From Multifurca ochricompacta (taxonomy: Eukaryota; Basidiomycota; Agaricomycetes; Russulales; Russulaceae): a DNA stretch of 55,258 bases. The DNA lies in NCBI GenBank assembly GCA_022496185.1, contig WTXG01000236.1, forward strand, positions 1 to 55,258, written 5' to 3'. The translations under genes and the position numbers were made by a program. Shown here piece by piece: positions 39,866 to 50,511 of the stretch; position 1 is the stretch's first letter; every line of letters begins with the position of its first letter. The notes beneath the pieces were generated by a model. The model saw only the letters and a list, made by a program, of their open reading frames with translations, did not search any database and had not been told where the DNA came from.

Positions 39866-42800
39866 GGTGGCGTCATCCCTGATGCCTGGGAAGAGATCAT
39901 AGTATTGTTTGATCAACACAGGGGCATGACAGTTGGCACTATCCACCCAAGAGTTCTCACTGGCAGGATATCTGACCCAGCTGACCAGATATTGGAGCTT
40001 CTTGGAATTTCCATGAAGTCAGTGATTCAAACAGCAGCCACCTCATACTCTTCTTCCTGACCCACAAGGTCTGGAGGGGGTCTGAGGTAATTGGGCCATG
40101 TGCATCAGTTTCCAAATAGGGAGACAAAAGATCAATGTGAAACACATCATGGATATTCATGTGGGAAGGCAGGGATAAGCGATAAGCCACAGGGGAGATA
40201 CAGCCCACGATTCAGAAGGGGCCATAGCGGCGAGGGGCTAGTTTAGCGGATGGGAAATGTGTCTTCAAATTTTTTCCTTCGAGCCAAACCTGTGTGCCCA
40301 CAACAAGCGGTGGGGGTGTTGGTGGGGGTGTGGGGGCTCGGAAAGCAAGTTCTGCGCAAGCTCATGCATTCCGTAGATCGCAGAGGCGGTGTCAACCCTG
40401 GGAATGCTTGATTCTGACAGGTGACCATTCCAATCAAACGAAACGCCGTGGATTAGTTCATGCAGTGACAGTTTAGATTTGTCGTGTATCCATGAATTGT
40501 GGATGAATTCCGCTAGCGGCAAGTAGTCTGGCCATTGGTGTTGATCGTCACCCAGCCACAGACAGAGATACTGTTTGAGCCAGAGATTCATATGTTCACT
40601 CATCCGTCTGTCTGAGGGTGGAATGCGGTTGACAGGTTTGACGGATATCCAATATGCGGGCGAGTTCGCGAGAAAAGTGGGAGGTAAACTGGGGGTCACG
40701 ATCGGAAATGATACACTTTGGGATGCCAAAGGTCAGGAAGACATGTCTATAATACAGGGTAGCAACGCCTTCACCAGAGATGTTTTTTGAGCAAGGAATG
40801 AATTTTGCTGATTTCGAGCAGCCTTGATCAACAATCATAAGCACCGCATCATAGCGTCCCAAGGGTGGGAGATCGGTGATAAGGTCCATCACTACATATT
40901 GAAATGGGCCTGCCGAGGTTGGCACATTGAATGGAAATAGCAGAACTTTCTTAGTTAGCTTTGGTTTACTTTCTTGACATTTGGCACAACCCTGGACGTA
41001 ATCTCAGACAAATTCCTTCAGGCCATTGCCTTCATATTCCATTAGCACTTTTCTTATAGTCTTCTTGATCCCTGGATGTCCTGCTAAAACGTGGTCGTGA
41101 TGACGAGAGAGGATCTCACATCATTCAGCGACGCCTTCTGGAACAGGTGTCTAGACAGCTGTATTGTTTGGAGAAATAAGTGATCTGGTAAAACTGTAAC
41201 TGTCTCATTATCGGCCGTTCCCCAATCTGCATCAGGTCGGCATGAAAGCATGTCTGCCACTGTGTGAAGCTTCCCTGGGACATGTTCTAGGGAGAAGTCG
41301 AAATCAGCAAGTTCTTGGAGCCAACGCGCTTGACATCAATTGAGTTTCTGTGGCTCTCTGAAGTATTGTAGATTGTTGTGATCTGTGCGGATCTGAACCT
41401 TGTGATGAGCACCAAGGAGATATTGGCGCCATAAGCGAAGTGCAACCATGACTGCGAATAATTCGCGGTTGTATATATCCCAATTACGTTGTGTTTCATC
41501 TAATGTTTTCAAGAGATATGCCACAGGATGTAATTGTCCGTTGTTGTCCTTTTGACTTAAGGTGGCACCAATGGCGTACCTGGAGGCATCCATGTCGACA
41601 ATGAAGGGTTTTTCAAATCTGGTTGTGTGAGCACTGGTTGTGAGGTTACATGTTGTTTAAGAGTGTTGAATGTGTTCTGTTCGACATCTGTCCATCTCCA
41701 TGGGTTCTTTACACTGGTGAGGGCATTCAGGGGTGCAGCTAATTTACTAAATCCCTGAATAAAGTGGTGATAAAACTGGCAGAATCCCAAGAACGATCAA
41801 ACTTCTTTGACGGTGGTAGGGGTCTTCCATGTGGCGACCCCTTCGACTTTTACAGGATCCATATGTACTTGATTTGCTTCGAGTATAAGTCCCAGGTATT
41901 CTATTTGGGTTTGTTCGAAAGCACACTTTTCCGGTTTGAGATAAAGGTCTAGTTGATTTAGCTTATCGAGAATGCGATGCACTTTGGCCCTGTGACTTGC
42001 GAGATCGTGATCGGTGTGAATTAAATATCATCCATATAGACTGTAAACCAAGCTTTTCCTTGGCATCATGATCATTGAGTTCATCTTTAAATTCAGCGTT
42101 CATCATGGTTTGGAACATTGTGGGGGAATTAGTTAGACCAAAAACATAACATTTGGCTCATAGAGGCCACAATTGGTTTTGAACGTGGCTTTCCATCAGT
42201 CTTCTGGAACAATTCGGATATTGTTGTAACCCCAACGGATGTCCATCTTAGTGAATAATGTGCTACCATGAATGCGATCAATTAACTCTGGAATAAGTGG
42301 GATGGATATGTACTGCAGATCGTCCAGCTATTGAGTTTACGATAGTCCTGAACCGGCCGGAGTTTTCCGTCCTTCTTTTTGATGAAGAAAACAGGGACGC
42401 GTATGGTGATTTTGAGGCTGAGATGTAGCCTTTCTGCAAATGTTCTTCTAGGAACTTGTTCAGGGCATCTTGTTCTCCTGGTCCAAGTGGATATATTTTA
42501 CAATCTAACGTCGCAGGAGTGTCTGACTTCAATTCGATTTTGTGATCCCAGGGTCGCTCAGCCAGGAAACGTTGAGCCTCTTGGTCACTGAATACCTTTT
42601 TGTGCTGATGATATTCCGATGGAACAATCTGATCCCAGGGTCATTTGATTTTGTCCTTTGCTTTGATTGCTAATTCTTGTGTGATGTTAAGTCATTTAAC
42701 CTGTTCTACTGGCAATTCAAATCTAAGCTTGTCCATAAGGCGTCCCTCCGTCCAGTTGATCCAGGGGTTAGTTGCTGCGAACCACGGGTATCCTAAGATT

Positions 42801-43149
42801 ACTTCATCGGCTCCAATAGAAGCCACATAAAATCGATGATGTTGTTCTCTATCATTTGTGACGACGTGAAGGTCAACGCACTGTGTGATGTGTCGAGTTG
42901 CATTGGGAGATCCATCAGCATTTTGCAGTCGCTTAGGGATAGTTAATTGTTTCGTTGGGAGTTGGTATTTGATTACGGTTTTGAAATTGATAAAATTTTC
43001 TGTCACCCCACTGTCTATGAGCACATTTATGTTGGCCTTTGGTTTTACTCCATGTAATGGGACAGATATTGTCATTGCTCTAATAGGTGATCTAAATACA
43101 TGGTGTGAGATTAATGCTCGAATGAAGGCCGCGTCATTCAAGTGATATA
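39866..43149 (-). pseudogene. pol: Pol of element 7, heavily frameshifted
   Basis: Recognisable in pieces: protease (NVLIDSGVTENFINF, VILGYPWFAATNPWINW), RT fragments (SEGD/PGEQDALNKFLEEHLQKGYI, FGL-type and LGLILEANQVHMDP), RNase H (TQRNWDIYNRELFAVMVALRLW, RTDHNNLQYF), integrase core (VMDLITDLPPLGRYDAVLMIVDQGCSKSAKFIP, ISDRDPQFTSHFS) and a chromodomain-type end after VYRLSLPSHMNIHDVFHIDLLSPYLE. Many single-base indels. The YMDD region near 42030 is frame-broken. Confidence 0.88.
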
Positions 43150-43156
43150 AAAATCC
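43150..43156 (-). promoter_or_regulatory. Gag-pol -1 frameshift heptamer GGATTTT, element 7
   Basis: G GAT TTT TAT ATC ACT TGA in gag frame; the -1 frame leads into LNDAAFIRALISHHVFRS of pol. Confidence 0.65.
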
Positions 43157-44514
43157 TCGTCTCCTTTAAATTTGCTCTGCAGGGCGAGGCGTTGTTCATC
43201 ATTCATGGATCGAAGGGCTTTTGCAAGTGCGTCGACATCTATTTGGAGGTCTCTATGATCCTCTGTTCCGGGCTTTAGTGGGTACCATTGCGGTCGTCGG
43301 GGGGACTTCTGTGATCATGGCAGTCCGAGCCGACTACTGGTACTGGTATTGGTATTAGTGCGTGGTTTCTTATTTGGGCAGTCTTTGACAAGATGTCCTC
43401 TGCGCCCACACTCAAAGCACCAGCGTCTTTCCTATATTGTTCTCTTTCCTCTGTCGTAATTGCCTTTTTAATGACATCAACTCCTTGTGGGTTTGGGTCT
43501 GATTCACGTTTCTTATAAAATGTAAATTTGTTGCCTCAAGGTGGTGTATTAGTTATTGTTTGCGTGCTGAGGGCATCTTTACTATATAACCAATTTGCGT
43601 GGTGCTTTCTGGCGAGGCCACTGCTTCGTCAAACATCTTGGGTTGGTTGAATAAGAGCATAGTCTGAACTAGTCATGTGGGGAGACCTCGGTGAAAGAAC
43701 TGCCGAGCGGCTGGGTCATCAATATGGAGTTCGGCCCTTGTAGCCAGCATGTGAAACTCGGCGATGTATTTGTGATATTAGAATCCCTCATTTGTAAGCG
43801 ATCTAGCGCTCGCAGTGCTTTTTGCCCAGCTGCCACGTTGGCCCATGCTTCTCAGAATATTTGTCTAAATTTGTCCCAAATGTATGGGACCCGGATGTTT
43901 CCCTCCTTGATATTGGTCAGCCACTTGATTTGGTCTATTACCCAGCGGTCCACTCATGGCCCTTGGAGCAATCCCAATGTGAACGCAACTCTTGTCCTTT
44001 CGTTTTGAACCATGGCTACGGTTTCGTTCAGGCTAAAGAACAATTCAAGTTTGGCAAACCAATCCATTGCAATATCTCGGTCTCCGTCGAAAAAGGGTGG
44101 TGGTACGCCCATCATGGGCCCTCCTGAGTATGTCGTCCCCATTCCTGGAGCGGGGGGTCCTTGTGGTGGTTCATCAGGGTTTCTTCCAGATATTCTGGCT
44201 GGTCTGTCTTCAGGGCTCTGCTCAGGTCGACCGGTCTGAGATTCAACAATATCTTCCTCTGCGGCCCTCCTTGCCTGTCTGGTATTTGGTCTGGTCATCA
44301 TCGTATGTGGGGTAGGTACTACTGTGCCTTCGTCGTTCAGGGTGGGGCTGTCTGCTGCAGCAAGAAGAGCAAAGCGATTATGGAATTTGATTGGTAAGTT
44401 GCCATGTGATTGTGGTTCTAATTCTTCTGTTAGGTACTGGAGTGGGGACTGGTCTTCAAGAGATGCTTCTTCGGACGTTGGGGATCAGGGGTCACACGCT
44501 GAGTAAGACGTCAT
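43157..44514 (-). pseudogene. gag: Gag of element 7
   Basis: ATG 44514 opens the gag frame (MTSYSACDP, then a TGA at a probable CGA codon). Further on are the conserved MMTRPNTRQARRAAEEDIVES segment and the capsid start VPPPFFDGDRDIAMDWFAKLELFFSLNE. Later parts are frameshifted; the knuckle Cys codons near 43410-43440 are recognisable but broken. It ends GAG GAT TTT TAT at the slip site 43150-43156. At least three ATGs lie upstream in the leader, unlike families I and II. Confidence 0.8.
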
Positions 44515-44727
44515 GCTGTCAGGATTTGGGCAAGGGATGCGGTGTCATCTCCTTGTGATTCAGGTGAGTGTTTCGAGTGTTCGTTTATGGTATTACTGAT
44601 CGCGCTGATATCTTAAACAGCTTCGGGGATCGTTGTTGGTTCTATGGTCGGGGTTTGGTTCAGGTGTCAGGGCAAGGGACGCATCGTCGTCGCCTTGGTG
44701 TTCGGTGAGTTCTAGTGTCTTTGTAAG

Positions 44728-44738
44728 AAGTCTGTTCT
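44728..44738 (-). other. Self-primer binding site of element 7
   Basis: Sense AGAACAGACTT, 2 nt after the LTR, complementary over exactly 11 nt to the predicted RNA 5' end AAGTCTGTTCT. The sequence is unrelated to the family II primer, so the complementarity has been kept by co-variation. Confidence 0.8.
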
Positions 44739-44740
44739 AG

Positions 44741-45261
44741 TGTCACAGTTAGGTGCGGGAACTGTGTCGTCGTGAACAAGAGAAACAAGTTCAGTCAAGG
44801 CTCAAAGGTCACATGGATCAAGCCTAGTTCAAGCCCACAACAAGGTCAAAGGGCGTGCGCACGAGAGTCGAGTCACGGCAGAGACGCTCAGTCCTGCAAC
44901 AAGTTCAAGGGGATTGAAGGCTCTCCAAGTTGGTCTTGGAGAGTTCAAGTGGGGTTTCTTACTGGGAGTTCAGATGAAGTTGAAGCACCTTGGATTGAAC
45001 ACAAGAGAACAGACTTAGGTCTGTCTCTTCTACTTTACTGTGCTTTAAATACAGGTAGACCTAGCTATGTCATAGTAGATGGAAGATTCTAGTACTATGA
45101 TGTATTATCTAGTGGTTGCGCAATAGAACTAGCTAGAACTAAGGAGAACATGGAGGGGTTGAGCCCTCAGTAAGCAAAACAGTAAATAGTGTTTCAGAAC
45201 AACAAGTCCGTTAATGTCATCAGTCAGCCATGTCACCTTTGTCAGATCAAATTTCATCACA
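44741..45261 (-). repeat. 5' LTR of element 7
   Basis: 521 bp, several short indels relative to the partner. Followed by caatc and resumed gag of element 6. Confidence 0.93.
45006..45051 (-). promoter_or_regulatory. Element 7 LTR TATA-like box and predicted RNA start
   Basis: Sense TATTTAAAG at 45051-45043; RNA start predicted at 45016 (AAGTCTGTTCT), 35 nt downstream, fixed by 11-nt complementarity with the primer site at 44728-44738. Confidence 0.72.
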
Positions 45262-45266
45262 CAATC

Positions 45267-45796
45267 TGTGGAGGTATCCATAGTGTTTGGATCCCGCTGG
45301 GCATGCTGGGCAGGCTTTACTCCAAAGCTGCCTTCCACTGGTCTTGGGTTTTTCCCTTCTTGGTGTTGACTCCAATTGTGTCTGGAAGTCAAGGTAGTCT
45401 TGTTGCTGCCGTTGAGCAGCATTGACCCAACTATCCCAGTCATGAGGATGGTGAAATTGGATAATGTTTTTGACTAGGGGTTGGGTAGGCCTTGCAAGAA
45501 GAGGTCTAGTGTTGCCTCTTCATCGGTGTTGTAGCCGGCCCTATTGGCTAAACTCCTGAACTGGCCACATATGCATCAAGTTCTCCCTTCTCCATTCTGA
45601 GGGACTTCAGTTCCCAGGCTGCTTTCTGTTTGGCTTGCCCGTCTGTGAAGGCATCCTTAAACCTCTCAGCTATGGTCTCCCAAAGACCTTCGCTTGTAGT
45701 TCGGTGCCCACTTTCAACCTGCTCATTCAGCCACTCCAATTGTTCCATTGTCCAGTCATCCACCGCATCCCCTCAGATCAGGGAAGAAACAGATTG
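45267..45796 (-). pseudogene. gag: Gag middle piece of element 6
   Basis: Capsid-like region in broken frames: MDDWTMEQLEWLNEQVESGHRTTSEGLWETIAERFKDAFTDGQAKQKAAWELKSLRMEKGELDAYVA (45763 down), then the KGKTRDQW/GVKPAQHAQRDPNTMDTSTD region. Single-base indels separate them. The 5' end is cut by the solo LTR at 45797. Confidence 0.85.
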
Positions 45797-47054
45797 TGTT
45801 ACGCTCAGCAGAGCGTTCTGTGCGGCGTGCACGGGTTGGCGCGGGTCCATTACCTCAGCCACGAGCCTAGCACGATAAGGCTAGGCTCTGGGCACTGTTT
45901 AGCTTCGGGATCGGTTAAGGTTTGGTGCTATAATCAAGCACAGAGGGAGACGGGATGAGCCAGCCAAAGGGAGCTAATCCCCTAAGGCTGTTAAGTGGAG
46001 ACAGGGCCCAGTTGCTGTGCCGGAAATGCACTGAGCACACTGGAGCCCTAGGAGATGGCAAAGGGGTTCAAAGGGAAGGGCACACACCCATTGCCAGAGG
46101 CAATGGGGGTCCCTGCAGGGATCTCAAGGACGCAAAAGAGGGGGAAAAGGCTTCTGATGTATTGGGGTCTAAGATCTCTAGGCTGAAGGCACAAGAGGTC
46201 AAATCTGGGGTTGTACAAACTGTCTACAGGGTCTTATATACTGTATGGGATCTGGTTTGTAGCTAATCAGGAACAGGGTCAGAGTCCTTATCATCCAATA
46301 GCAGATAAGATGTCAAATATAGTCCATGATAAGGATAAGCTTATCAGAAGCATAATCATGTGGGACAGCCCCACAGGAGTCATATCAGTGTGGGAGGATT
46401 CCCACCAGGGTCAGGGGTAAATGGGGAGATAACAGGTCCCACAGGAGTCAGGGTGGATGTGGGAATACTCCCACAGGAATCAGAGAAGCGAATGATGAGC
46501 CAGATGGGCCATGTGATCAGAAAGGGGTAAATGATCAGATGAAGATGCTGTGATCAGGGTCAGGGATCACATGGTCCAAAGTCACATGGTCAGGGATCAC
46601 ATGGTCAAGGATCACATGGCCAAGGGTCACATGGCCAGGAGTCACATGACTGGCAGAGGGTCAAGTACAAGCCAAAGTCGTCTAGTTGTCTGGACTGGTC
46701 AGATTGGCAGGGACAATGTCAGGGGTTCCTATGGGTGTCAAGCACAGGGACAGGGTCAGGAGCAGTGGCCAAGGCATAAGCCAAGGCAGCAAGGAAGGGT
46801 GGTATACATCCAACAGTGTAGCAGCATAACTACCAGCAGGTTAGGTGTAAATGGCAGCATGGGAGGTCAGTCCTATGAACAATGTCACAGGAATCAGGGT
46901 AGGGTCCTGGGCACACAGGCCACAGGCATCAAGGAAGGTCCCAAGGCAACAGGCCAAGGGCATCAAAGAGTGGTCCAGAGAAGGAGGAGATCAAGGATGG
47001 TGCAAAGAATAAGGCATGGTGTGCAGGGTCAGGAAAAAGAGTAGGGTCGTAACA
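45797..47054 (-). repeat. Solo LTR of a fourth family (family IV)
   Basis: 1258 bp with termini TGTTACG...CGTAACA and a perfect duplication gattg (45792-45796 and 47055-47059) in element 6 gag. No retroviral coding. On the minus strand TATATAA (46240-46234) is followed 34 nt on by AGATTTGACC (46206), the same TATA-to-start geometry as other families, so I orient it minus and read it as a solo LTR formed by LTR-LTR recombination. The plus-strand frames at 45955-46266 and 46550-47044 look like repeat-driven open frames, not genes. Confidence 0.85.
46561..46652. repeat. Short tandem repeat in the family IV LTR
   Basis: About six imperfect 15-bp units around ATCACATGGTCA (variants GTCACATGGCCA, GTCACATGACTG). 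In the LTR orientation this falls in U3, upstream of the TATA box, so the units could act as repeated upstream elements; this is inference. Confidence 0.7.
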
Positions 47055-47059
47055 GATTG

Positions 47060-47737
47060 GCACATTGGAATGGGTTGACAATCTGTGGGATGTCATGATT
47101 GAAGTTTTTGAACATCGTGAACTCCAACATGAATTTCTTGCTTTGTGAATGGTCCCAGTGAATGTTTGGGGCAACACTCCTGACAAATGTCCAGAAGGGG
47201 GGGAATGTTCAGTGGTGGTGCCACAGGGGCTGGTGGAGCAGGGTCTGGAAGTTGGGCGGTGATGGTAGACATGGGTGGATGGGATGGGGTGATGGTGTCT
47301 GTGGATTGTATCGATATCTGGGGAGTTGTCAAAGCAGGGACTCTGAATGTGACAACTGCGGGTGCAACCAGAAACATAGTCGCTGCTAATGCTGGTGCTT
47401 CTTCTTCGCTAGGTTCTTCTATGTACTCCTCTGGTTCGGAGTCTGTGACAATGGCCGGGGGATTTTCTCTCCATGGGCCTAGTCCAAATTCAGGTGGGGC
47501 AGGTCCTGTAGTGACCCAAGAGTGTTGGCTGTCCGAGTATTGGATGCGATACCAAACTCTCTTTTCGTCGTCGTATTCTACTGGTTGGTATCTTCCGTCA
47601 TGATAGACGTAGTATCCAAACTTGGACTCAAAGTCTTTCCAGGTGGCAGAGCCAAGTACTTGCTGTGAAAGATTATGCTTGTCTCTGCATTTGATGAGTT
47701 CTTCCCGGAAGAGGGTCTGACTGCGGCTGGAAGCCAC
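47060..47737 (-). pseudogene. gag: Gag N-terminal piece of element 6 with GTG start position
   Basis: MASSRSQTLFREELIKCRDKHNLSQQVLGSATWKDFESKFGYYVYHDGRYQ... collinear with element 3 Gag, opening with GTG at 47737 instead of ATG, as in element 5. A frameshift near 47150 precedes the start of the capsid region. It is interrupted at gattg (47055-47059) by the solo LTR. Confidence 0.85.
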
Positions 47738-47756
47738 TGTGAGAGACTTGACTTGA

Positions 47757-48349
47757 TGTTACGTCCAGTGTGAGACGTTCCGCACGACTTGTGCGACAGC
47801 TTTGTATGTTCGTTCAGATAAGAGGTCAATAAGACCTCTTGGAGTTCGAATGGATGAGTCAAAGTCAAAGGGGCTGTTCCCTAGTGACAATGTTGAGCAG
47901 AAAGTGCCAAAAGCACTGAGATGGTTGAGTCAAAGGTTTCAAGGGGAAGTCCAGAAGACAAACACCATTGTATTCAATAAGTTGAGTCTGAGGTCTACAA
48001 TGTAGCTACAGCGGACTTATATATGTAATCAAATGGGCGTCTATAAGATAAGGAACTGGAGTCAGGTGGGCCCAAATATATGGAAGCGGACGGCGTAAAG
48101 TTGGGCTTCTGATAGGGTATTAAGTAAGTGTCCAAACGTAAAGATAAAGAGATAGCAAGATAAGAGATAAGGGATCAAACATAGGTATACAGTGCATCAA
48201 CAAGTCCAAAGCAAGTCACGGGGACAGGAGTAAGGCACGTGATGGGTCTCAGGACGGAGACGTGATCATGAAGTGCAGAGTGGGTGGTAAAGATGGGTCG
48301 CTGTTGGGGAGGTGGAAGAAAATGGGGTTGCTCGGCAGGGATTGTAACA
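47757..48349 (-). repeat. 5' LTR of element 6
   Basis: 593 bp. Sense TATATAA at 48023-48017 and predicted RNA start 47989, 34 nt on (AGACTCAACTT, a CpG-decayed AGACTCGACTT). Primer site at 47754-47744 (AAGTCAAGTCT in sense), 2 nt past the LTR. Confidence 0.95.
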
Positions 48350-49065
48350 ATCTCCATCTTTGGCTGGGGGACGATCAACATCACTGGCCAGAATACCTTC
48401 CGCTAGCCAAGTATGTACATAATTCCTGGACACACGATCGCACTAAATTGTCACCACATGCCCTACTTCATGGTGTCTCCCTTGATTGGAAAGCCCAACT
48501 AACGGAGACAGGCATTCCCCATCTAGATGACCATTTATGGAGCCTTCATGTCGCTTGTGTGCACACTGAAGAAGCGCTTTGATCGCCGACAGACCTACCC
48601 AGCCGACCAAGCCTTGAAGTCAGCACTTGGGTATGGCTTGAGGGCAAACATCTCAAGACATATTTTCCCTCTGCCAAATTAGCCCCCCGGTGTTACGGCC
48701 CTTTTATGATCTTGGGCCATATCTCTCCTGTGGTCTATCGCCTATCTTTGCCTCCCCACATGAAAATACATGATGTCTTCCACATAGATTTGCTCACCCC
48801 TTATCTAGAAACATTGGCACATGGTTCAAATTACCTGAGACCACCACCTGACATCATCAACACTGAGGAAGAATATGAGGTGGAAGCAATATTGAATCAC
48901 CGACATTATGGATGCTCCAAAAAACTCCAATATCTGGTTAGCTGGAAAGGATATCCCACAAGTGACAATTCATGGGTAAATGAGCATGACTGCCATGCCC
49001 CTGACCTAGTAAAATGTTACAACACCCTGCTATCTAGGCACCAGGGTCGGCACCACCCTTGAGAA
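48350..49065 (+). pseudogene. pol: Pol of element 4, 3' piece: integrase C-terminus and chromodomain
   Basis: Resumes at the second atctc copy with LWLGDDQHHWPEYLPLAKYVHNSWTHD, the integrase segment that follows WLEQYL, with at least one frame break near 48580-48700. It ends in a clear chromodomain (YEVEAILNHRHYGCSKKLQYLVSWKGYPTSDNSW) and a TGA at about 49063. After it comes a purine run gagaagggggtaa, then about 60 bp with no gene before a family II-type LTR. The ORF3 and 3' LTR expected from element 7 are missing. Confidence 0.88.
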
Positions 49066-49137
49066 GGGGGTAATTCCACCTTTTCCTTCCCTTTTATTTC
49101 CTACCAACATCAGAATCACCTTCCTACTATCCCCACA

Positions 49138-49730
49138 TGTTACATCCGGTGTGGGACATTCCACACGACTTGTGTGACAGCATTACATTTGTTATCAGGT
49201 AAGAAACCAATAAGGCTCCTTGGAGTTTGTATGGGAAGAGTCAAAGTCAAAGAGGCTGTACTCTAAGACAATGTTGAGTGGAAAGTACCAGAAGTACTGT
49301 GAGATGATCGAGTCAAGGCTTTCAAAGGGAAGTCCAGAAGACAAGCACCGATGTATTCAATAAGTTGAGTCTGAGGTCTACAATGTAGCTACAGTGGACT
49401 TATATACGTAATCGAATGAGTGTCTAAAGATAAGATATCATGGAGTCATGTGGGCCCAAATATACGAAAGCGGAGGGCGTAAAGCCTGGCTTCTGATAGG
49501 GAATTAAGTAAGTGTCCGGTCTTAGAGGTAAGGAGATAAGAGATAACAGAAGACGTAAACAAAGGTAAGCAACAAGTCAACATGTACAAGCAACAGTCAC
49601 GGGGAAGGCAGTAGGGCACATGAAGGATCCCAGGATGGGGACGTGATCAGGAAGTGGAGAGTTGGTGGAAGGGAAGGGTCGTCATTGGGAATGGTGAAAA
49701 AGAGTGGGTTGCTAGGCAAGGGTCGTAACA
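49138..49730 (-). repeat. Lone family II-type LTR without target duplication
   Basis: 593 bp, plus-strand tgttacatcc...gggtcgtaaca, with a TATATA box and AAGTTGAGTCT start motif as in family II on the minus strand. Left flank ccaca belongs to element 4 and right flank caagg to a family I fragment, so the flanks do not match and come from different elements. Confidence 0.88.
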
Positions 49731-50511
49731 CAAGGGATATATCAGAGAATCCAAGTCCCCCATTGCTAGCCCCTTCTTCTTTGTAAAAAAGAAGGATGGA
49801 AACTATGTCCTGTCCAAGATTATCGAGCCTTGAATGAAATCACAGTAAGAATGCCTACCCCCTACCCTTGATCCCAGAACTCATTGACAAACTCCACCAT
49901 GCTCGCTACTTCACCAAGTTTGATATCCACTGGGGATATAACAATATTCGTATCAAAGAAGGAGATGAATGGAAAGCCACCTTTAAGACCAACTGAGGTC
50001 TCTTTGAACCCCTTGTCATGTTCTTTGGACTCTGTAACTCCCCTGCCACATTCCAAGCCTTCATGAATAGAGCCTTCGAAGATCTCCTTGCCACTGACCA
50101 TGTTGTCATCTATATGGACAACATCTTAATATTTACAGACACCATGGAACACCACAGAACACTCACTCACCAAGTCCTCCAGTGCCTCCAACAGTTTGAC
50201 TTATATCTAAAGCCCGAGAAATGTACCTTCACTCAGACAACCATTGACTATCTTGGCCTAGTCATCACAGCTGGCCATGTCCAGATGGACCCTGCTAAAT
50301 TAGAGGGTATCATGAAATGGCCTCCCCCACACACCCTGAAACAACTCCAAGCCTTCCTTGGATTCTGCAACTTCTACCGATGTTTTATCAAAGACTTCTC
50401 CCTTATTGCCTGCCCCCTCCATGATCTCACCAAGAAAGATACCCCTTTCCTCTGGACTTCTGACCAGGACCTTGCCTTTTCCACCCTACAGAACACTTTC
50501 ACCACTGCCCC
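49731..50511 (+). pseudogene. pol: Element 8: family I RT fragment
   Basis: Very close to element 1 [25 protein letters not shown], then [28 protein letters not shown] with a TGA (Arg position) near 49995, [26 protein letters not shown] in place of YMDD, LGLVITAGHVQMDPAKLEG, FTTAP. Early indels occur near 49800-49850. It ends abruptly at about 50511, where family II pol begins without an LTR. No other part of the element is present. Confidence 0.88.

Larger units (their letters stand above)
38065..45261 (-). mobile_element. Element 7: family III retrotransposon inserted in element 6 gag
   Basis: Bounded by LTRs 38065-38592 and 44741-45261 and the duplication caatc. Sense order: LTR, primer site, gag, pol with chromodomain, an internal purine tract, ORF3-like frames, polypurine tract, LTR. 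The coding regions are full of indels and stops. It shares gag and protease sequence style with element 4. Confidence 0.95.
32385..48349 (-). mobile_element. Element 6: family II retrotransposon split by element 7 and a solo LTR
   Basis: 593-bp LTRs at 32385-32977 and 47757-48349, duplication atctc (32380-32384 and 48350-48354) in the integrase of element 4. Its gag is interrupted at 38065-45261 (element 7) and 45797-47054 (family IV solo LTR). LTR divergence is about 27 differences, all but three at CpG, so it is older than elements 3 and 5, consistent with carrying later insertions. Confidence 0.96.
21354..49137 (+). mobile_element. Element 4: family III Ty3/Gypsy chromovirus, in three pieces
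   Basis: The pieces are 21354-22069, 29538-32384 and 48350-49137, separated by elements 5 and 6. The left end is cut by element 2 and the right end by a lone LTR at 49138. Removing the insertions joins a gag zinc knuckle and an integrase core perfectly. Pol is littered with TGA codons where relatives have Arg, so this is the oldest layer in the window. Confidence 0.92.

Noticed and set aside
46561..46652. CRISPR-like array
   Set aside because: Units are contiguous, imperfect and lack unique spacers. It is a minisatellite in an LTR.
45955..47044. Plus-strand frames in the solo LTR as a small gene
   Set aside because: They are made largely of the 15-bp repeats, lie antisense to the LTR promoter and show no domain; the flanking duplication shows the whole segment is one insertion.
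21354..49137. Preference for insertion in opposite orientation to the host element
   Set aside because: Of the resolved nested insertions four are opposite and three the same orientation, which is not informative.
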